A stretch of DNA of 63,460 nt. Origin: Pseudofrankia coriaricola. Lineage in GTDB: Bacteria; Actinomycetota; Actinomycetes; Frankiales; Frankiaceae. A program made the translations under genes and the position numbers. The stretch lies in assembly GCF_001854805.1 (NCBI RefSeq), contig NZ_MBLO01000012.1, forward strand, positions 1 to 63,460. Direction: 5' to 3'. Shown one piece after another: positions 25,473 to 34,117 of the stretch (within the stretch, counting starts at the first letter, position 1; each line of letters starts with the position of its first letter). Below the pieces are notes generated by a model. That model was not told the origin of the DNA. It saw nothing but the letters and a program-made list of their open reading frames with translations, and searched no databases.

Positions 25473-26138
25473 CAACCGTACAGACTGGGTGGCGGTCCCG
25501 GCCAGGCCGGCGACCGCCACCCAGCCGACGCCGGCCGCTGAGAACCGCCCGAACCGAGACGTACCTACGGCTACCGCCGGGTACACGCCGACCTGGCCGC
25601 CCGGTGCGGGCGATGAGGCGGGCGACGAGGCGGGCGACGTTTTCGGCGATCTCGCGGGCGAGTTCGCAGCTCACTTCTCTTTCCGCTCGCGGCCACGACC
25701 AGCCCGGACATTGGCCGTCGCCGAGCGTCCTTGATCTATTCGTGGTGCGCCCCGCTGGTTGGGTGTCTGGCGGTTGGTCGTGGCGTTGTGTCGTTCACCG
25801 CGGACCCCGTTCTCTACTACACCGGGTAGTGGTTTACCGTGTGCTGCGACCACTGGCGCCGGGCCGCTTGCCGATTCCTGCCCTGGTCCCGGCGCTCTCT
25901 CCATGGCAGGCAGCTGGGGCAGGAAGGGGGGTCCGGGCTTGGTCGGGGCGCCACCTCTGGCGGCGTGTTCGGTGGAGCCGGCTACGGCGGCCGGCGTGCG
26001 CGCCGCGGCCGGAGAGGGAGTCCTGAGGCGTCATGACGTCGCCCGCTGGGGTCATTCGGAGGTGGTGCGTGCCCGGTGCTCGGCGGGCAGACCCTCGCGC
26101 ATCCTTGTCCACTCTCGGTCCGCTCTCGCGGAGGCTTG
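25473..26138. other. 666-bp intergenic region with operator copy 3
   Basis: This separates the DUF305 gene from the exporter-cupredoxin gene. No coding frame is convincing. It contains the third BlaI-like operator at 25811-25836 and a short repeat of GCGGGCGACGAG near 25617-25640. Confidence 0.6.
25811..25836 (+). promoter_or_regulatory. BlaI-like operator, copy 3
   Basis: TCTCTACTA, a 7-base spacer, then TAGTGGTTTA. Layout and orientation are identical to the copies near 23.2 and 23.4 kb. It lies about 300 bases upstream of the exporter-cupredoxin gene at 26139. Confidence 0.65.
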
Positions 26139-27281
26139 GTGAATCTCGCATCTGTTCTGGTGACTGGCCTGTTCGCGGGTGGTGTGTCCTGCGCGGCGGT
26201 GCAGGGCGGTCTGCTGACCGGTCTGATCAGCCGGCAGCGGGCCGCGGCGGTGGGGTCGGCCGAGCTTCCTGGTCACGAGCCGGGCGGTGGTCGCCATTCG
26301 GTTCGCCATACCCACCGCCGGGACCCCGGGGCGCGGACCCGCCCGGGGAGCGGGTCGGCGCGGGTACTGGAAGCGGGCTGGCGTGCTCGGCTTGGTGATG
26401 ACCTTGCCCCGGTCGGGGGGTTTCTGGCGGGCAAGTTTGTCTCGCACGTGCTGCTGGGGGCGTTGCTGGGCGCTGTGGGTAGCGCGGTGGAGCTCTCGCT
26501 TGACGCGCGTATCTTGATGCAGCTCGGTGCCGGCCTACTGATCATTGTGTTTGGACTCTCCCAGCTCGGTGTGCCGGGTTTCCGCGGCATCGTCGTCGAG
26601 CCGCCGGCGTCGTGGCTGCGGATCGTGCGCAGACGCGCGCGCTCCCAGGCCGCCCTGGCACCGACGCTGCTCGGCCTGGCGACCGTGCTCATCCCGTGTG
26701 GAGTGACGCTGTCGGTGGAGGCGCTCGCGCTCGCGTCCGGGTCCGCGCTGGCGGGTGCGGCCACGATGGGGGTGTTCGTGCTCGGCACCGGCCCGCTGTT
26801 CGCCGTTCTCGGCTACGCCGCCCGCAAGGCCGCGACCGCGTGGCGCAGCCGGCTGGCCGTGGTCACCGGGCTGGTCGTGCTGGCGATGGGGCTCTACACC
26901 CTCAACGGTGGCCTGCAGCTCGCCGGTTCGCCTCTGGCCGCCGACCGGCTCGCCGAGGCCGCCGGGATCATCTCCCCGGAGCCGGTCGACACGTCCGCCG
27001 CCTCGACCGTGGACGGACAGCAGACCGTGGAGATCACGGCCGACGCCGACTCCTACAGCCCAGGCAACGTCCAGGCACAGGCCGGTGTCCCCACGACGCT
27101 GGTCGTGCACTCGGACAACGTGCAGGGCTGCATCCGGTCGTTCGTCATCCCGGACCGCGACATCGAGGAAATCCTGCCGGTCGAGGGCGACACGGCGATC
27201 GATCTGGGAGTGCTGGAACCCGGCCAGCTGCGCTACACGTGCGCCATGGGGATGTACACCGGCGTCGTCACCGTCGTCTGA
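26139..27281 (+). CDS. UreH/DsbD-like exporter domain fused to cupredoxin-like domain
   Basis: This 380-residue protein starts at GTG 26139, four bases after GGAGG. The N-terminal 270 residues form a six-helix TauE/UreH/DsbD-type membrane domain with in-membrane Cys in GGVSCAAVQGG and LIPCGVTLSVEALALASG, separated by a basic loop. The C-terminal about 95 residues (SPGNVQAQAGVPTTLVVHS, QGCIRSFVIP, LRYTCAMGMYTG) look like an extracytoplasmic cupredoxin strand pattern with Cys and Met ligands. Such fusions occur in actinobacterial copper loci. It probably moves or binds copper at the membrane. It precedes an HMA chaperone gene by 54 bases. Confidence 0.8.
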   Translation: MNLASVLVTGLFAGGVSCAAVQGGLLTGLISRQRAAAVGSAELPGHEPGGGRHSVRHTHRRDPGARTRPGSGSARVLEAGWRARLGDDLAPVGGFLAGKFVSHVLLGALLGAVGSAVELSLDARILMQLGAGLLIIVFGLSQLGVPGFRGIVVEPPASWLRIVRRRARSQAALAPTLLGLATVLIPCGVTLSVEALALASGSALAGAATMGVFVLGTGPLFAVLGYAARKAATAWRSRLAVVTGLVVLAMGLYTLNGGLQLAGSPLAADRLAEAAGIISPEPVDTSAASTVDGQQTVEITADADSYSPGNVQAQAGVPTTLVVHSDNVQGCIRSFVIPDRDIEEILPVEGDTAIDLGVLEPGQLRYTCAMGMYTGVVTVV

Positions 27282-27335
27282 CCACACCGTCCTTGGTCAA
27301 CCAGGAGAGTCAACCAGGAGAAAGGAGCACCGAAA

Positions 27336-27557
27336 GTGTCCGCCACCACCCACACGTTCCGGGTCGAGGGGATGCACTGCGGAAGCTGCGCCCTGCTCAT
27401 CGACGACGCCCTGGAGGACCTGCCGGGCGTACGCAGCACCCAGACCACCTTGAAGCAGGGCCGCACCACGGTCGACCTGGACCTGAGCCAGAACAGCCCC
27501 CAGGACGTGGTCAAGGTCATCGAAGAACTCGGCTACCAGGCCTCGCCACTGCCGTGA
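27336..27557 (+). CDS. HMA metallochaperone (CopZ-like)
   Basis: This is a 73-residue heavy-metal-associated domain with the metal site GMHCGSCALL (CxxC), a helix, and the closing EELGYQASPLP. The GTG start at 27336 follows an AAAGGAG ribosome site. It directly follows the exporter-cupredoxin gene and probably exchanges copper with it. It differs from the CopZ at 7712-7921, so the window has two separate copper chaperones. Confidence 0.9.
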   Translation: MSATTHTFRVEGMHCGSCALLIDDALEDLPGVRSTQTTLKQGRTTVDLDLSQNSPQDVVKVIEELGYQASPLP

Positions 27558-27817
27558 CGGGCCGGGCAGGGATGCGCGACTCACAACGCCCACCGCCAGG
27601 AGGCTGGCATGACGACCATGCTGTTCTACATGAGCGGGTGAGCCGAGCAGTGGACGGTCCACCGACCACACCGATCGTCATCCGCCGGCCGGCACGCCAC
27701 GAGCGAGTCGAGGGGCCCCAGCCGGCCGCGACGGCGTACGTCGACTCGTCCCCGCTGCAGGCCGAGGCCGCGGGAGCCGGACATACGGCGGGTCGGGGAA
27801 GATCCGAGGCTCGGATC

Positions 27818-28498
27818 ATGACTGACGTCGGGGCGTGCACGATCGTGGCGGCGTTCGCCTCGCTCGGCGCCGCCGCTACGCATTTCGCGGTCGCGCCAAG
27901 CCACTTCACCAGCTGGCCGCTGTCAGGTGTGTTCTTCCTCGCGACCGCGGCCTTCCAGACGGGCTGGGCCCTCGCCGTGCTGCGGGGCGCCAGCCCACGG
28001 ACGATGAAAGCGGGCCTGCTGGTCAACGCGGGGGCAATCCTGTTATGGGCCCTCAGCCGGACCGCCGGGTTCCCCGTCGGCCCCCACGCCAACGTGCCCG
28101 AACAGGTCGACAGAGTCGACCTCACCACGGTGGCATTCGAGGTGGCGGTCTGCCTCCTTGCTCTGTGGAGCTTCCGGGCGCGGCACGCGCGCGGGTTCCG
28201 CTCCTCGTTCAGTGCGGCCGTGATGATCGGCGTCGTCGGCGCCGGGGTCACCGGCTTCGCCATGCCCGCGGTCGAACTCGCCGGATCACACGGTCACAGC
28301 CACGGTCCCGAGGTGACAGATGAATCCGTTCCGCATTCCCATGGTTCCGACGAGGAGGACCCGGCGGTGCCACACGGCAGCGTGGGTGGGACCACCAACT
28401 CGCCTCCACCGGCGGGCAATACGCCCGAACAGGGGCAATCACCCCAGCCCGCTCCTAGCCACAGCCATGCCCCGGGCACCGCGCCTCACGACGACTGA
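27818..28498 (+). CDS. Membrane protein with His-rich C-terminal tail
   Basis: This 226-residue protein has five hydrophobic segments (residues about 5-22, 28-48, 58-76, 103-120 and 130-150), followed by a soluble tail rich in His, Pro and Gly (GSHGHSHG, PHSHGSDEED, SHSHAPG). The tail could bind metal ions. It is the last plus-strand gene of the second metal cluster. I start at ATG 27818. A GTG near 27639 would add about 60 unconserved residues. I cannot name a family; a role in metal handling is inferred from the tail and neighbours. Confidence 0.7.
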   Translation: MTDVGACTIVAAFASLGAAATHFAVAPSHFTSWPLSGVFFLATAAFQTGWALAVLRGASPRTMKAGLLVNAGAILLWALSRTAGFPVGPHANVPEQVDRVDLTTVAFEVAVCLLALWSFRARHARGFRSSFSAAVMIGVVGAGVTGFAMPAVELAGSHGHSHGPEVTDESVPHSHGSDEEDPAVPHGSVGGTTNSPPPAGNTPEQGQSPQPAPSHSHAPGTAPHDD

Positions 28499-28533
28499 GT
28501 TCCCGGTGCTTCGGCCCGAGCTCCTCGCGCCGG

Positions 28534-28760
28534 TCAACGACGCCCCCGAAAGGCGGCTTGGCCTCGTACAACACGCCGCGTGGACCTGCGCAGGCCCGGG
28601 TCGCCGTCGTAGGGGAGGCCGGTCGCGAGGTCGTAGAGCGGGGCGACCTTGATCTCGTTCGGAAGCAGCAGGAGGGACACGTTTTTCGAGTGGCCGTCAG
28701 GCGCGCCGGTGACGTAGTTGATGGCGGCGAAGTCGCCGAGTGCGGCCAAGCCGGCGGCGG
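28534..28760 (-). pseudogene. HipA-like kinase remnant
   Basis: A stretch of about 60 codons reads INYVTGAPDGHSKNVSLLL and then PNEIKVAPLYDLATGLPYD, which matches the C-terminal kinase lobe of HipA toxins (GAPDxHxKN catalytic loop). The N-terminal half and the following C-terminal helices are missing, and the frame degrades into Arg-rich sequence. No HipB antitoxin gene is present. It is a dead fragment of a toxin-antitoxin module. Confidence 0.75.
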
Positions 28761-28900
28761 CGTGGGTGTGAGTTCTGCTCGATGATCCGGACGCTCTTAC
28801 CTCGGTAGGTCGTCCCGCTCAGCGGCATACGCACACCCAGGGGAGTACTGGGCCTAGAGCTGGTCCAGCCCGCTGCGCCGCGGTGTCGCGACGGCGTCGG

Positions 28901-29467
28901 TCACCGCAGGGCCGACTCGATCGCGTCCAGGCGGGCGTCCAGGTGGCGGCGCACGGCGTCCAGGTCCGCGCGGGAGGCGTTCTGGTCGCCGGCCTTCAGC
29001 TCGACGACGATCGCGCCACCGGGAGACAGCGTCGCTGTGGCGACCTCGGTGATGTCGTCGGCACCCTGGTTGCGGATCGCCCGTTCCAGGTCGCCGCGAC
29101 GGATACCCTCGTGGCGCAGCGTCGCCTCGTCGAAATGGCCGTCGTGCGCCAGCACCGTCGGCGTGCCCTCGAACAGCCGCTCGACCGTGGCGTTGCGGCG
29201 CAGCCAGCGGACGACGACCGCGTTCACGGCGAACAGCGTGACCGCTCCCAGCACCCCGCCCCAGAGGCTGTTGTCGGCCCCGATGATCGCGTTCTGGACG
29301 ACGTTGGAGACGAGCATCATCACCACGAGGTCGTGACTGTTGAGCTGGGCGAGATCCCGCTTACCGAACACCCGGATCAGCAGGCTCAACGCCGCATAGA
29401 CGGCAACGGTCCTGATCACCTTCTCGGCGACGGGCACACCCATCGTGAACAGGTCCGACACGATCAC
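28901..29467 (-). CDS. DUF421 (YetF-type) membrane protein
   Basis: This protein of about 188 residues has three helices in the first 90 residues (KVIRTVAVYAALSLLIRVFG, LVVMMLVSNVVQNAIIG, GVLGAVTLFAVNAVVVRW) and a cytoplasmic YetF-like alpha/beta domain (DEATLRHEGIRRGDLERAIR). The conserved GKRDLAQLNSHDLVV segment is diagnostic of DUF421. A GGAGG sits five bases before GTG 29467, so I prefer that start; GTG 29473 and a longer frame to 29554 are alternatives. The exact function of the family is unknown. Confidence 0.88.
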   Translation of the reverse strand: MIVSDLFTMGVPVAEKVIRTVAVYAALSLLIRVFGKRDLAQLNSHDLVVMMLVSNVVQNAIIGADNSLWGGVLGAVTLFAVNAVVVRWLRRNATVERLFEGTPTVLAHDGHFDEATLRHEGIRRGDLERAIRNQGADDITEVATATLSPGGAIVVELKAGDQNASRADLDAVRRHLDARLDAIESALR

Positions 29468-29644
29468 GTTCACCTCCGCTGGCGGGACAAGGTCGGCGCG
29501 GCCGACCAGTCCCCCAGTCTGGTGCGTCCCAGGGGCTGTGGCCCCAGGGGACATATCGCCGCTCCGCCGGTGTCGTTGCCGAGGAGGTCGACATCGTGCA
29601 GGCCAAGGGCGCTCGATGAACTCGGTGACGGCCCCGGAACGCCG

Positions 29645-29806
29645 CTACAGGCCGGGCGGGCGGCTCTGGTCGCACGGGAGGTGCTGGCCGCCGTCGACGT
29701 GGATGGCCTCGCCGGTGACGTACCGAGCGTCGTCGCTGGCCAGGAAGACCGCGACCGGCGCGATGTCCTCCTCCGGGTCGCCGACCCGGCCAAGCGGGTT
29801 GTTCGC
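29645..29806 (-). pseudogene. C-terminal remnant of an SDR gene
   Basis: The sequence NPLGRVGDPEEDIAPVAVFL followed by ASDDARYVTGEAIHVDGGQ is the typical end of a short-chain dehydrogenase. The Rossmann fold, catalytic Tyr and everything upstream are absent. The fragment abuts unrelated sequence on both sides. Confidence 0.8.
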
Positions 29807-29902
29807 CGCCGCGGCCGCGGCGCATGAGCGATTTCGGCCGCCCGCCAGGAGAAATACCTGATCGGGCAGCCTCAAGGGGGCCTACAAGATCAACACGGAA
29901 GA

Positions 29903-29971
29903 TAACCGGCGGGCACCTTCAGGAGATCTACACAATCTTCGAGGGCACGAGCGAAATCCAGCGTAAAGCGC
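29903..29971 (+). pseudogene. Acyl-CoA dehydrogenase C-terminal remnant 1
   Basis: Codons reading LQEIYTIFEGTSEIQR match the signature near the C-terminus of acyl-CoA dehydrogenases (QIYEGTSEIQR). Only about 20 codons remain. The frame then continues into unrelated sequence up to a stop at 30103-30105. A second relic of the same motif is at 38938-39036. Confidence 0.65.
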
Positions 29972-30423
29972 GGCCCCTCGGTGTTCGGCCCGGCGGCTAC
30001 CTGAGGCCGGCAGTTGGAATAGGCCCGCTAACGCCACTGACCGCGATGGAGGTGCCGGACATCTTCGTGGACGACGTGCGGGCATTCTTCCGGCCGCTGC
30101 GGTAGCTCCTGACTCCGCGGGCGTGGTGCCCTGACGCTCGTCTCTGGTCAGCCCGAGGCGCTGGCGGCCGGCGTCGTGCCAGCGCGAGGTCGGCACCGGC
30201 GCGTCGGAGTCCGGCGAGCACCTGCCGGACGGCCGGGCGCACGGCGCGCCCGCGCGAGCGCCATCTCGGCCTCTCCCGCGGCACGTGGGCCCGGGGCGCG
30301 GACGGCGTCACCAAGATCCGCGATCGCCCGAAAATCGTTGGCGGGCGGTCCCGATGCTGCACGATGATGCCGCCGTCCGTGGCCACGCGATGAGGCGCGC
30401 CCACTATCGGCTCAGGGAGATCC
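29972..30423. other. About 450 bp without an intact gene
   Basis: After the acyl-CoA dehydrogenase relic, no frame shows family character. A plus-strand tail ending at 30105 (DIFVDDVRAFFRPLR) may be another gene end. The promoter of the carboxylesterase gene must lie in this interval. Confidence 0.4.
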
Positions 30424-31941
30424 ATGACCGCCATCGCCGCACCCCAGGTCCGCGTGGCGGGTGGCGCGCTCCACGGCACGATGGAGTCGGGTGTGGCGGT
30501 CTTCCGCGGCATCCCGTACGCCGAGCCGCCGATCGGCGAGCTTCGCCTCGTCGCGCCCCGGCCGGCTCGCAGGTGGGACGGCGTGCGGCCGGCCGTCGAG
30601 TTCGGTCCGCCGCCGCCACAGTCCAACGCGCTCGGCGGGGACGCGTGGTCGCCGACCGACGCGGGCGACGGCTGGTTGACGGTCAACGTCTGGTCGCCCG
30701 CGCTCGACCCGGCGGCGAAGCTGCCGGTGATGGTGTGGATCTACGGCGGCGGCTACGTGATCGGCGCGTCCAGCGGGCCCGAGTACGACGGCGGCCACCT
30801 GGCCCGCGACGGCGTCGTCCTCGTGACGTTGAACTATCGCCTCGGGGCCGAAGGCTTCGCCCACATCGAGGGGGCACCTGCCAACCGGGGCCTGCTCGAC
30901 CAGGTCGCCGCCCTGGAATGGGTACGTGACAACATCGCCGCGTTCGGCGGTGACCCGGACAGGGTCACGGTCTTCGGCGAGTCGGCCGGCGGCGGCCTGG
31001 TCGGCGCTCTCCTCGCCATGCCCCGGTCGCGCGGCCTGTTTCGCCGCGCCGTCGTGCAGAGCATGCCGGGAGCGTTCTTCTCGACCGAGCTCGCCTCCGA
31101 CATCGCCGCCGCCTGCGCCGCCGAGCTCGGCCTACGTCCCCGCATCGAGGACCTGGCCACCACGGATCCGGCGCTGCTCGCCGTCGCCGCCGACACCGTC
31201 GCCGCCATGATCACCGAGCGGGCGGGGCGCTGGGGCCTGCCCGCGCGCCGGTCGATCCTCTTCGCGCCAGTCGTCGACGGCGACGTGCTGCCGATCACGC
31301 CGTGGCAGGCGGTGGCCGACGACGCCGGCCTCACCGTCGACCTGCTCGTCGGTCACACCCGCGACGAGCAGCGGCTGTTCAGCCTCATCGAGGGCCAACT
31401 CGGCCAGGTGACGTCGGCGGACGCCGCCACGGCCCTGGCGGCCTTCGCCCCGGGGCCGGACGGCGCCCGTCGTTACCGCGACGCCTTTCCGGCGGCGAGC
31501 CCCGACGAGCTGTACGAACGGGTCATCTCGGACTGGCTGTTCCGCATGCCCAGCCTGCAGCTCGCCGAGGCGCGGATCGCCGCTGGCGGCAGGGCGCACG
31601 TCTACGAGCTGACCTGGTCCGCTCCCGGCCTGGGCGGCGCGCTCGGCGCCTGCCACGGCCTCGACGTGCCGCTCGTGTTCGGGAACCTCACCAGCGGACG
31701 GCCCGCCATGCTGATCGGCGAGAACCCCACGGCCGAGGCGATCGCGCTCTCGGCGCAGATGCGCGCCGCGTGGACTGCCTTCGCCGCGGACGGCGACCCA
31801 GGCTGGCCCGCGTACGAGCCCGACCGCCGCCTTAGCCAGATCTTCGACACTCCGTCAACGGTGGCCGCCTATCCGGAGGAGAAGAGTCGGCTCATCTGGC
31901 AGGACTACTCTTTTCCGGTTCTGCCGCTTCTCGGCGAATGA
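30424..31941 (+). CDS. Type-B carboxylesterase
   Basis: This 505-residue alpha/beta hydrolase has the type-B hallmarks: FRGIPYAEPPIGELR near residue 28, the oxyanion segment WIYGGGYVIG (near 105), the nucleophile elbow FGESAGGG (Ser about residue 187) and His in GACHGLDVPLVFGN (about 410). It should hydrolyse carboxylic esters in the cytoplasm; no signal peptide is present. The substrate is not predictable. It stands alone with pseudogene debris upstream. Its 3' end overlaps by 50 bases the 3' end of the convergent hypothetical gene at 31892-32536. Confidence 0.93.
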   Translation: MTAIAAPQVRVAGGALHGTMESGVAVFRGIPYAEPPIGELRLVAPRPARRWDGVRPAVEFGPPPPQSNALGGDAWSPTDAGDGWLTVNVWSPALDPAAKLPVMVWIYGGGYVIGASSGPEYDGGHLARDGVVLVTLNYRLGAEGFAHIEGAPANRGLLDQVAALEWVRDNIAAFGGDPDRVTVFGESAGGGLVGALLAMPRSRGLFRRAVVQSMPGAFFSTELASDIAAACAAELGLRPRIEDLATTDPALLAVAADTVAAMITERAGRWGLPARRSILFAPVVDGDVLPITPWQAVADDAGLTVDLLVGHTRDEQRLFSLIEGQLGQVTSADAATALAAFAPGPDGARRYRDAFPAASPDELYERVISDWLFRMPSLQLAEARIAAGGRAHVYELTWSAPGLGGALGACHGLDVPLVFGNLTSGRPAMLIGENPTAEAIALSAQMRAAWTAFAADGDPGWPAYEPDRRLSQIFDTPSTVAAYPEEKSRLIWQDYSFPVLPLLGE

Positions 31942-32536
31942 CCTCCGAACCCGCTGACCCCGGGTGCCGGCGGCGCCGGACCGCCAGAGCTGGCACGGCT
32001 GGCAGGCAGACGGCGAACGACGCGTCGGCGGCGATGCCGCGCGGCGCCGCCGACAGGCCCGACGCGAGACGGTCGGCGAGCTGGCCGAACGGGCAGGGCT
32101 CGACACCGCGGCCCTCCCATCGCGGCATCCCGTCGGGGCCGAGCCGCGGTTCGAGAACGACCGGCCGCCCGTCGACGGCCACCTCGGGCCAGGTGGTGTT
32201 GAGGTTGTCCATGACGTGGTCCTGGAGCGTCGAGGCGATCTCGACTGCTAGACCCCGCGGGTCGCCTGCGAGCCAGTCGAGGCCCTTCAGGTTCATGGGC
32301 TCAACGCCCTGCTCGACCGGCATCCCGACCTTCAGCGGCAGCTGGTGGGCGTAGGGATCGGCGGGGGCGACCCCGGTGGCGCGGATTTGGTCCTCGACGG
32401 TCGGAACGAGCCCCGCGAGGTCGCCGGGTTGAGCCGGGTCGAAGTCGATCAGTCGCACATCGAAGTCCGCCACGGGCGTGCCGGCGAAGTCGGCCAGGAT
32501 CACGGGCAGCCATGCAGCCACTGAGGACTTCGCCAT
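31892..32536 (-). CDS. Hypothetical soluble protein
   Basis: This protein of 214 residues starts at the ATG preceding AKSSVAAWLPVILADF. The first 130 residues look like a compact globular alpha/beta protein (DVRLIDFDPAQPGDL, TVEDQIRATGVAP, GRPVVLEPRLGPDG). The C-terminal 60 residues become Ala/Arg-rich and run antisense into the esterase gene, so the true end may be a readthrough of a frame change. I recognise no family. Codon bias over the first two-thirds supports coding. Confidence 0.55.
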   Translation of the reverse strand: MAKSSVAAWLPVILADFAGTPVADFDVRLIDFDPAQPGDLAGLVPTVEDQIRATGVAPADPYAHQLPLKVGMPVEQGVEPMNLKGLDWLAGDPRGLAVEIASTLQDHVMDNLNTTWPEVAVDGRPVVLEPRLGPDGMPRWEGRGVEPCPFGQLADRLASGLSAAPRGIAADASFAVCLPAVPALAVRRRRHPGSAGSEVIRREAAEPEKSSPAR

Positions 32537-32701
32537 GCAGCGATCGTCGCCAGTCTTCCTCGACGGTTCAAGGCCGGCGAGTCGGCGAGAGCGAGGCGGC
32601 ACCATCCCCACAGCCGGTAACGATCAACGGCCGTGATCTAGGGAATTCAGGAACACGCGACTCTGCCAGTCAAGGGTGCGACACCGTCGGGGGCGTCCGC
32701 C

Positions 32702-33145
32702 TCACCACTGGATCCCAAGGCCCTGCATGAGCGCGGCCAGCAGCGCGACCGCCGCTCCGGCGCCGACCCCGACCAGCAGGTAGCTGCGTAGCCAGGATGG
32801 CGGGCGTTCGCCGCGCAGTTCCACCGAGTAACCAGGTCTGCGAGGCAGGTAGAGGACCACGAGCTGATAGCCGATCGGCAACGCACGCCGGACGATGATC
32901 TCGTGTGTCCGGCCGCCGGCGTCGGCGTAGACGCAGACGGTCTCGGTCCGCCAGAGGTCAAGCGCGCGCACGCCGTTGCGCCGGACGAGCACCTCCCGGC
33001 GACTCCGCGCGACGGCGACCGTCCGAACGCCGTGGCGTAGGAAATGCCCGTAGGAGCCCACGTCCACGGCGCCAAGAAGGCCAAAGGCGAGGACAATCGC
33101 GCCGAACACAACCAGCGGTACCCAGATCACCGCGTCACACCTCAC
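32702..33145 (-). CDS. DUF3592-like small membrane protein
   Basis: This 147-residue protein has an N-terminal helix (IWVPLVVFGAIVLAFGLLG), an extracytoplasmic beta domain (TETVCVYADAGGRTHEIIV, LPIGYQLVVLYLP) and a C-terminal helix (SYLLVGVGAGAAVALLAALM). This topology is that of DUF3592 proteins, whose role is unknown. The start may be GTG 33145 or GTG 33130. It is the neighbour of a P-loop kinase gene on the same strand, 32 bases upstream. Confidence 0.65.
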   Translation of the reverse strand: MRCDAVIWVPLVVFGAIVLAFGLLGAVDVGSYGHFLRHGVRTVAVARSRREVLVRRNGVRALDLWRTETVCVYADAGGRTHEIIVRRALPIGYQLVVLYLPRRPGYSVELRGERPPSWLRSYLLVGVGAGAAVALLAALMQGLGIQW

Positions 33146-33177
33146 CGTCAGTGACGACCGCCGGTCTGACCACTGGA

Positions 33178-33786
33178 TTACATGTCGGTCGAATACACGA
33201 CTCTGCCAGTCCGGTCGGTGCCAGCTGGGATAACTGATGACACGGATCCGAGTCGCTCGGCAGTGAGCTGCTTCGTCACGGCTGCGGCGAGCTGGCCGAC
33301 GCCGACCCGGGACATGGTGTCAACGCGGATCACCGGGCCGATTCCCAGCGGCTGAGGATCGGCGGCCCACGCAGCCCAGGAGTCGGTCAGGTGACGGGCA
33401 TCGTCGTATACCGGATGTCGATGTCGTTCCGCGTGGCGCTGCCGTGCCACCGCGGCCGGGACGTCGCACCAGACCTCGACCACCGGAGGGTGCCCGCAGC
33501 GGGCCAGCCCTTCGACTGCGAACTCCAGGTCGCGGGGGCGGAACCACCACGAATCCAGCAGCGCGTGACCGTCCATCGCCGCGGCGACGGACCACAGCAC
33601 GTCCATCGCGATCGCTCCGAGCCTGGCCGCCGGCACGGCATCGCTCACGAGTCCGCTCAACGCCTCCTTGACGACGTCCTTGCCGAGCGCAGGGATCGAC
33701 AGCTCAGCCGCCAAGCCGGCGGCAAGCGTGCTCTTCCCGGACCCGGGAAGGCCATTGACAAGGATCACTCTCTTCGGCAGGTACAC
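33178..33786 (-). CDS. P-loop kinase/AAA-type ATP-binding protein
   Basis: This 202-residue protein starts with MYLPKRVILVNGLPGSGKST, a Walker A at residues 12-20. It continues as a small nucleotide-kinase fold with LLDSWWFRP, a lid-like Arg-rich segment (VARQRHAERHRHPVYDD) and a final alpha/beta unit (GPVIRVDTMSRVG). It resembles the chloramphenicol-phosphotransferase/zeta-toxin-like AAA kinases annotated as AAA family ATPase. The phosphoryl acceptor is unknown. No partner antitoxin gene is evident. Confidence 0.8.
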   Translation of the reverse strand: MYLPKRVILVNGLPGSGKSTLAAGLAAELSIPALGKDVVKEALSGLVSDAVPAARLGAIAMDVLWSVAAAMDGHALLDSWWFRPRDLEFAVEGLARCGHPPVVEVWCDVPAAVARQRHAERHRHPVYDDARHLTDSWAAWAADPQPLGIGPVIRVDTMSRVGVGQLAAAVTKQLTAERLGSVSSVIPAGTDRTGRVVYSTDM

Positions 33787-34117
33787 GGAGCCAGTTCGAT
33801 CACTGGATCAGTGCCAGATCCAAATTTCAGGACCATTGACATATTCCTGGCGTAGACGGGACCATGGCGGCGAATCGGCCTTTCGCACCGACACGGACGG
33901 ACCGCTGCCGGCACCCTACGGGCGTGCGGTGTGACAGCCCGGCGTCCCCCAGGGGTCACGGCGTCGGTTACCAGCCGACCCGCCGGGCAGTCGCGCCCAC
34001 CATCCAGACCGGCAGCTCCAGATACTCGCTCCGCCAGCGTGCTCGCTGGGCGGGCGCCTCGGTTGGACGGGCGCACGGCGGACGGCGAAACGGAGTTGCC
34101 AGGTGGGGGACGGCGCG
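33787..34117. other. 331-bp intergenic region, nothing supported
   Basis: This lies between the divergent P-loop kinase and DUF5648-like genes. A TTGACA-like hexamer lies at 33836-33841 but lacks a matching -10 box. No gene or repeat is evident. Confidence 0.4.
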
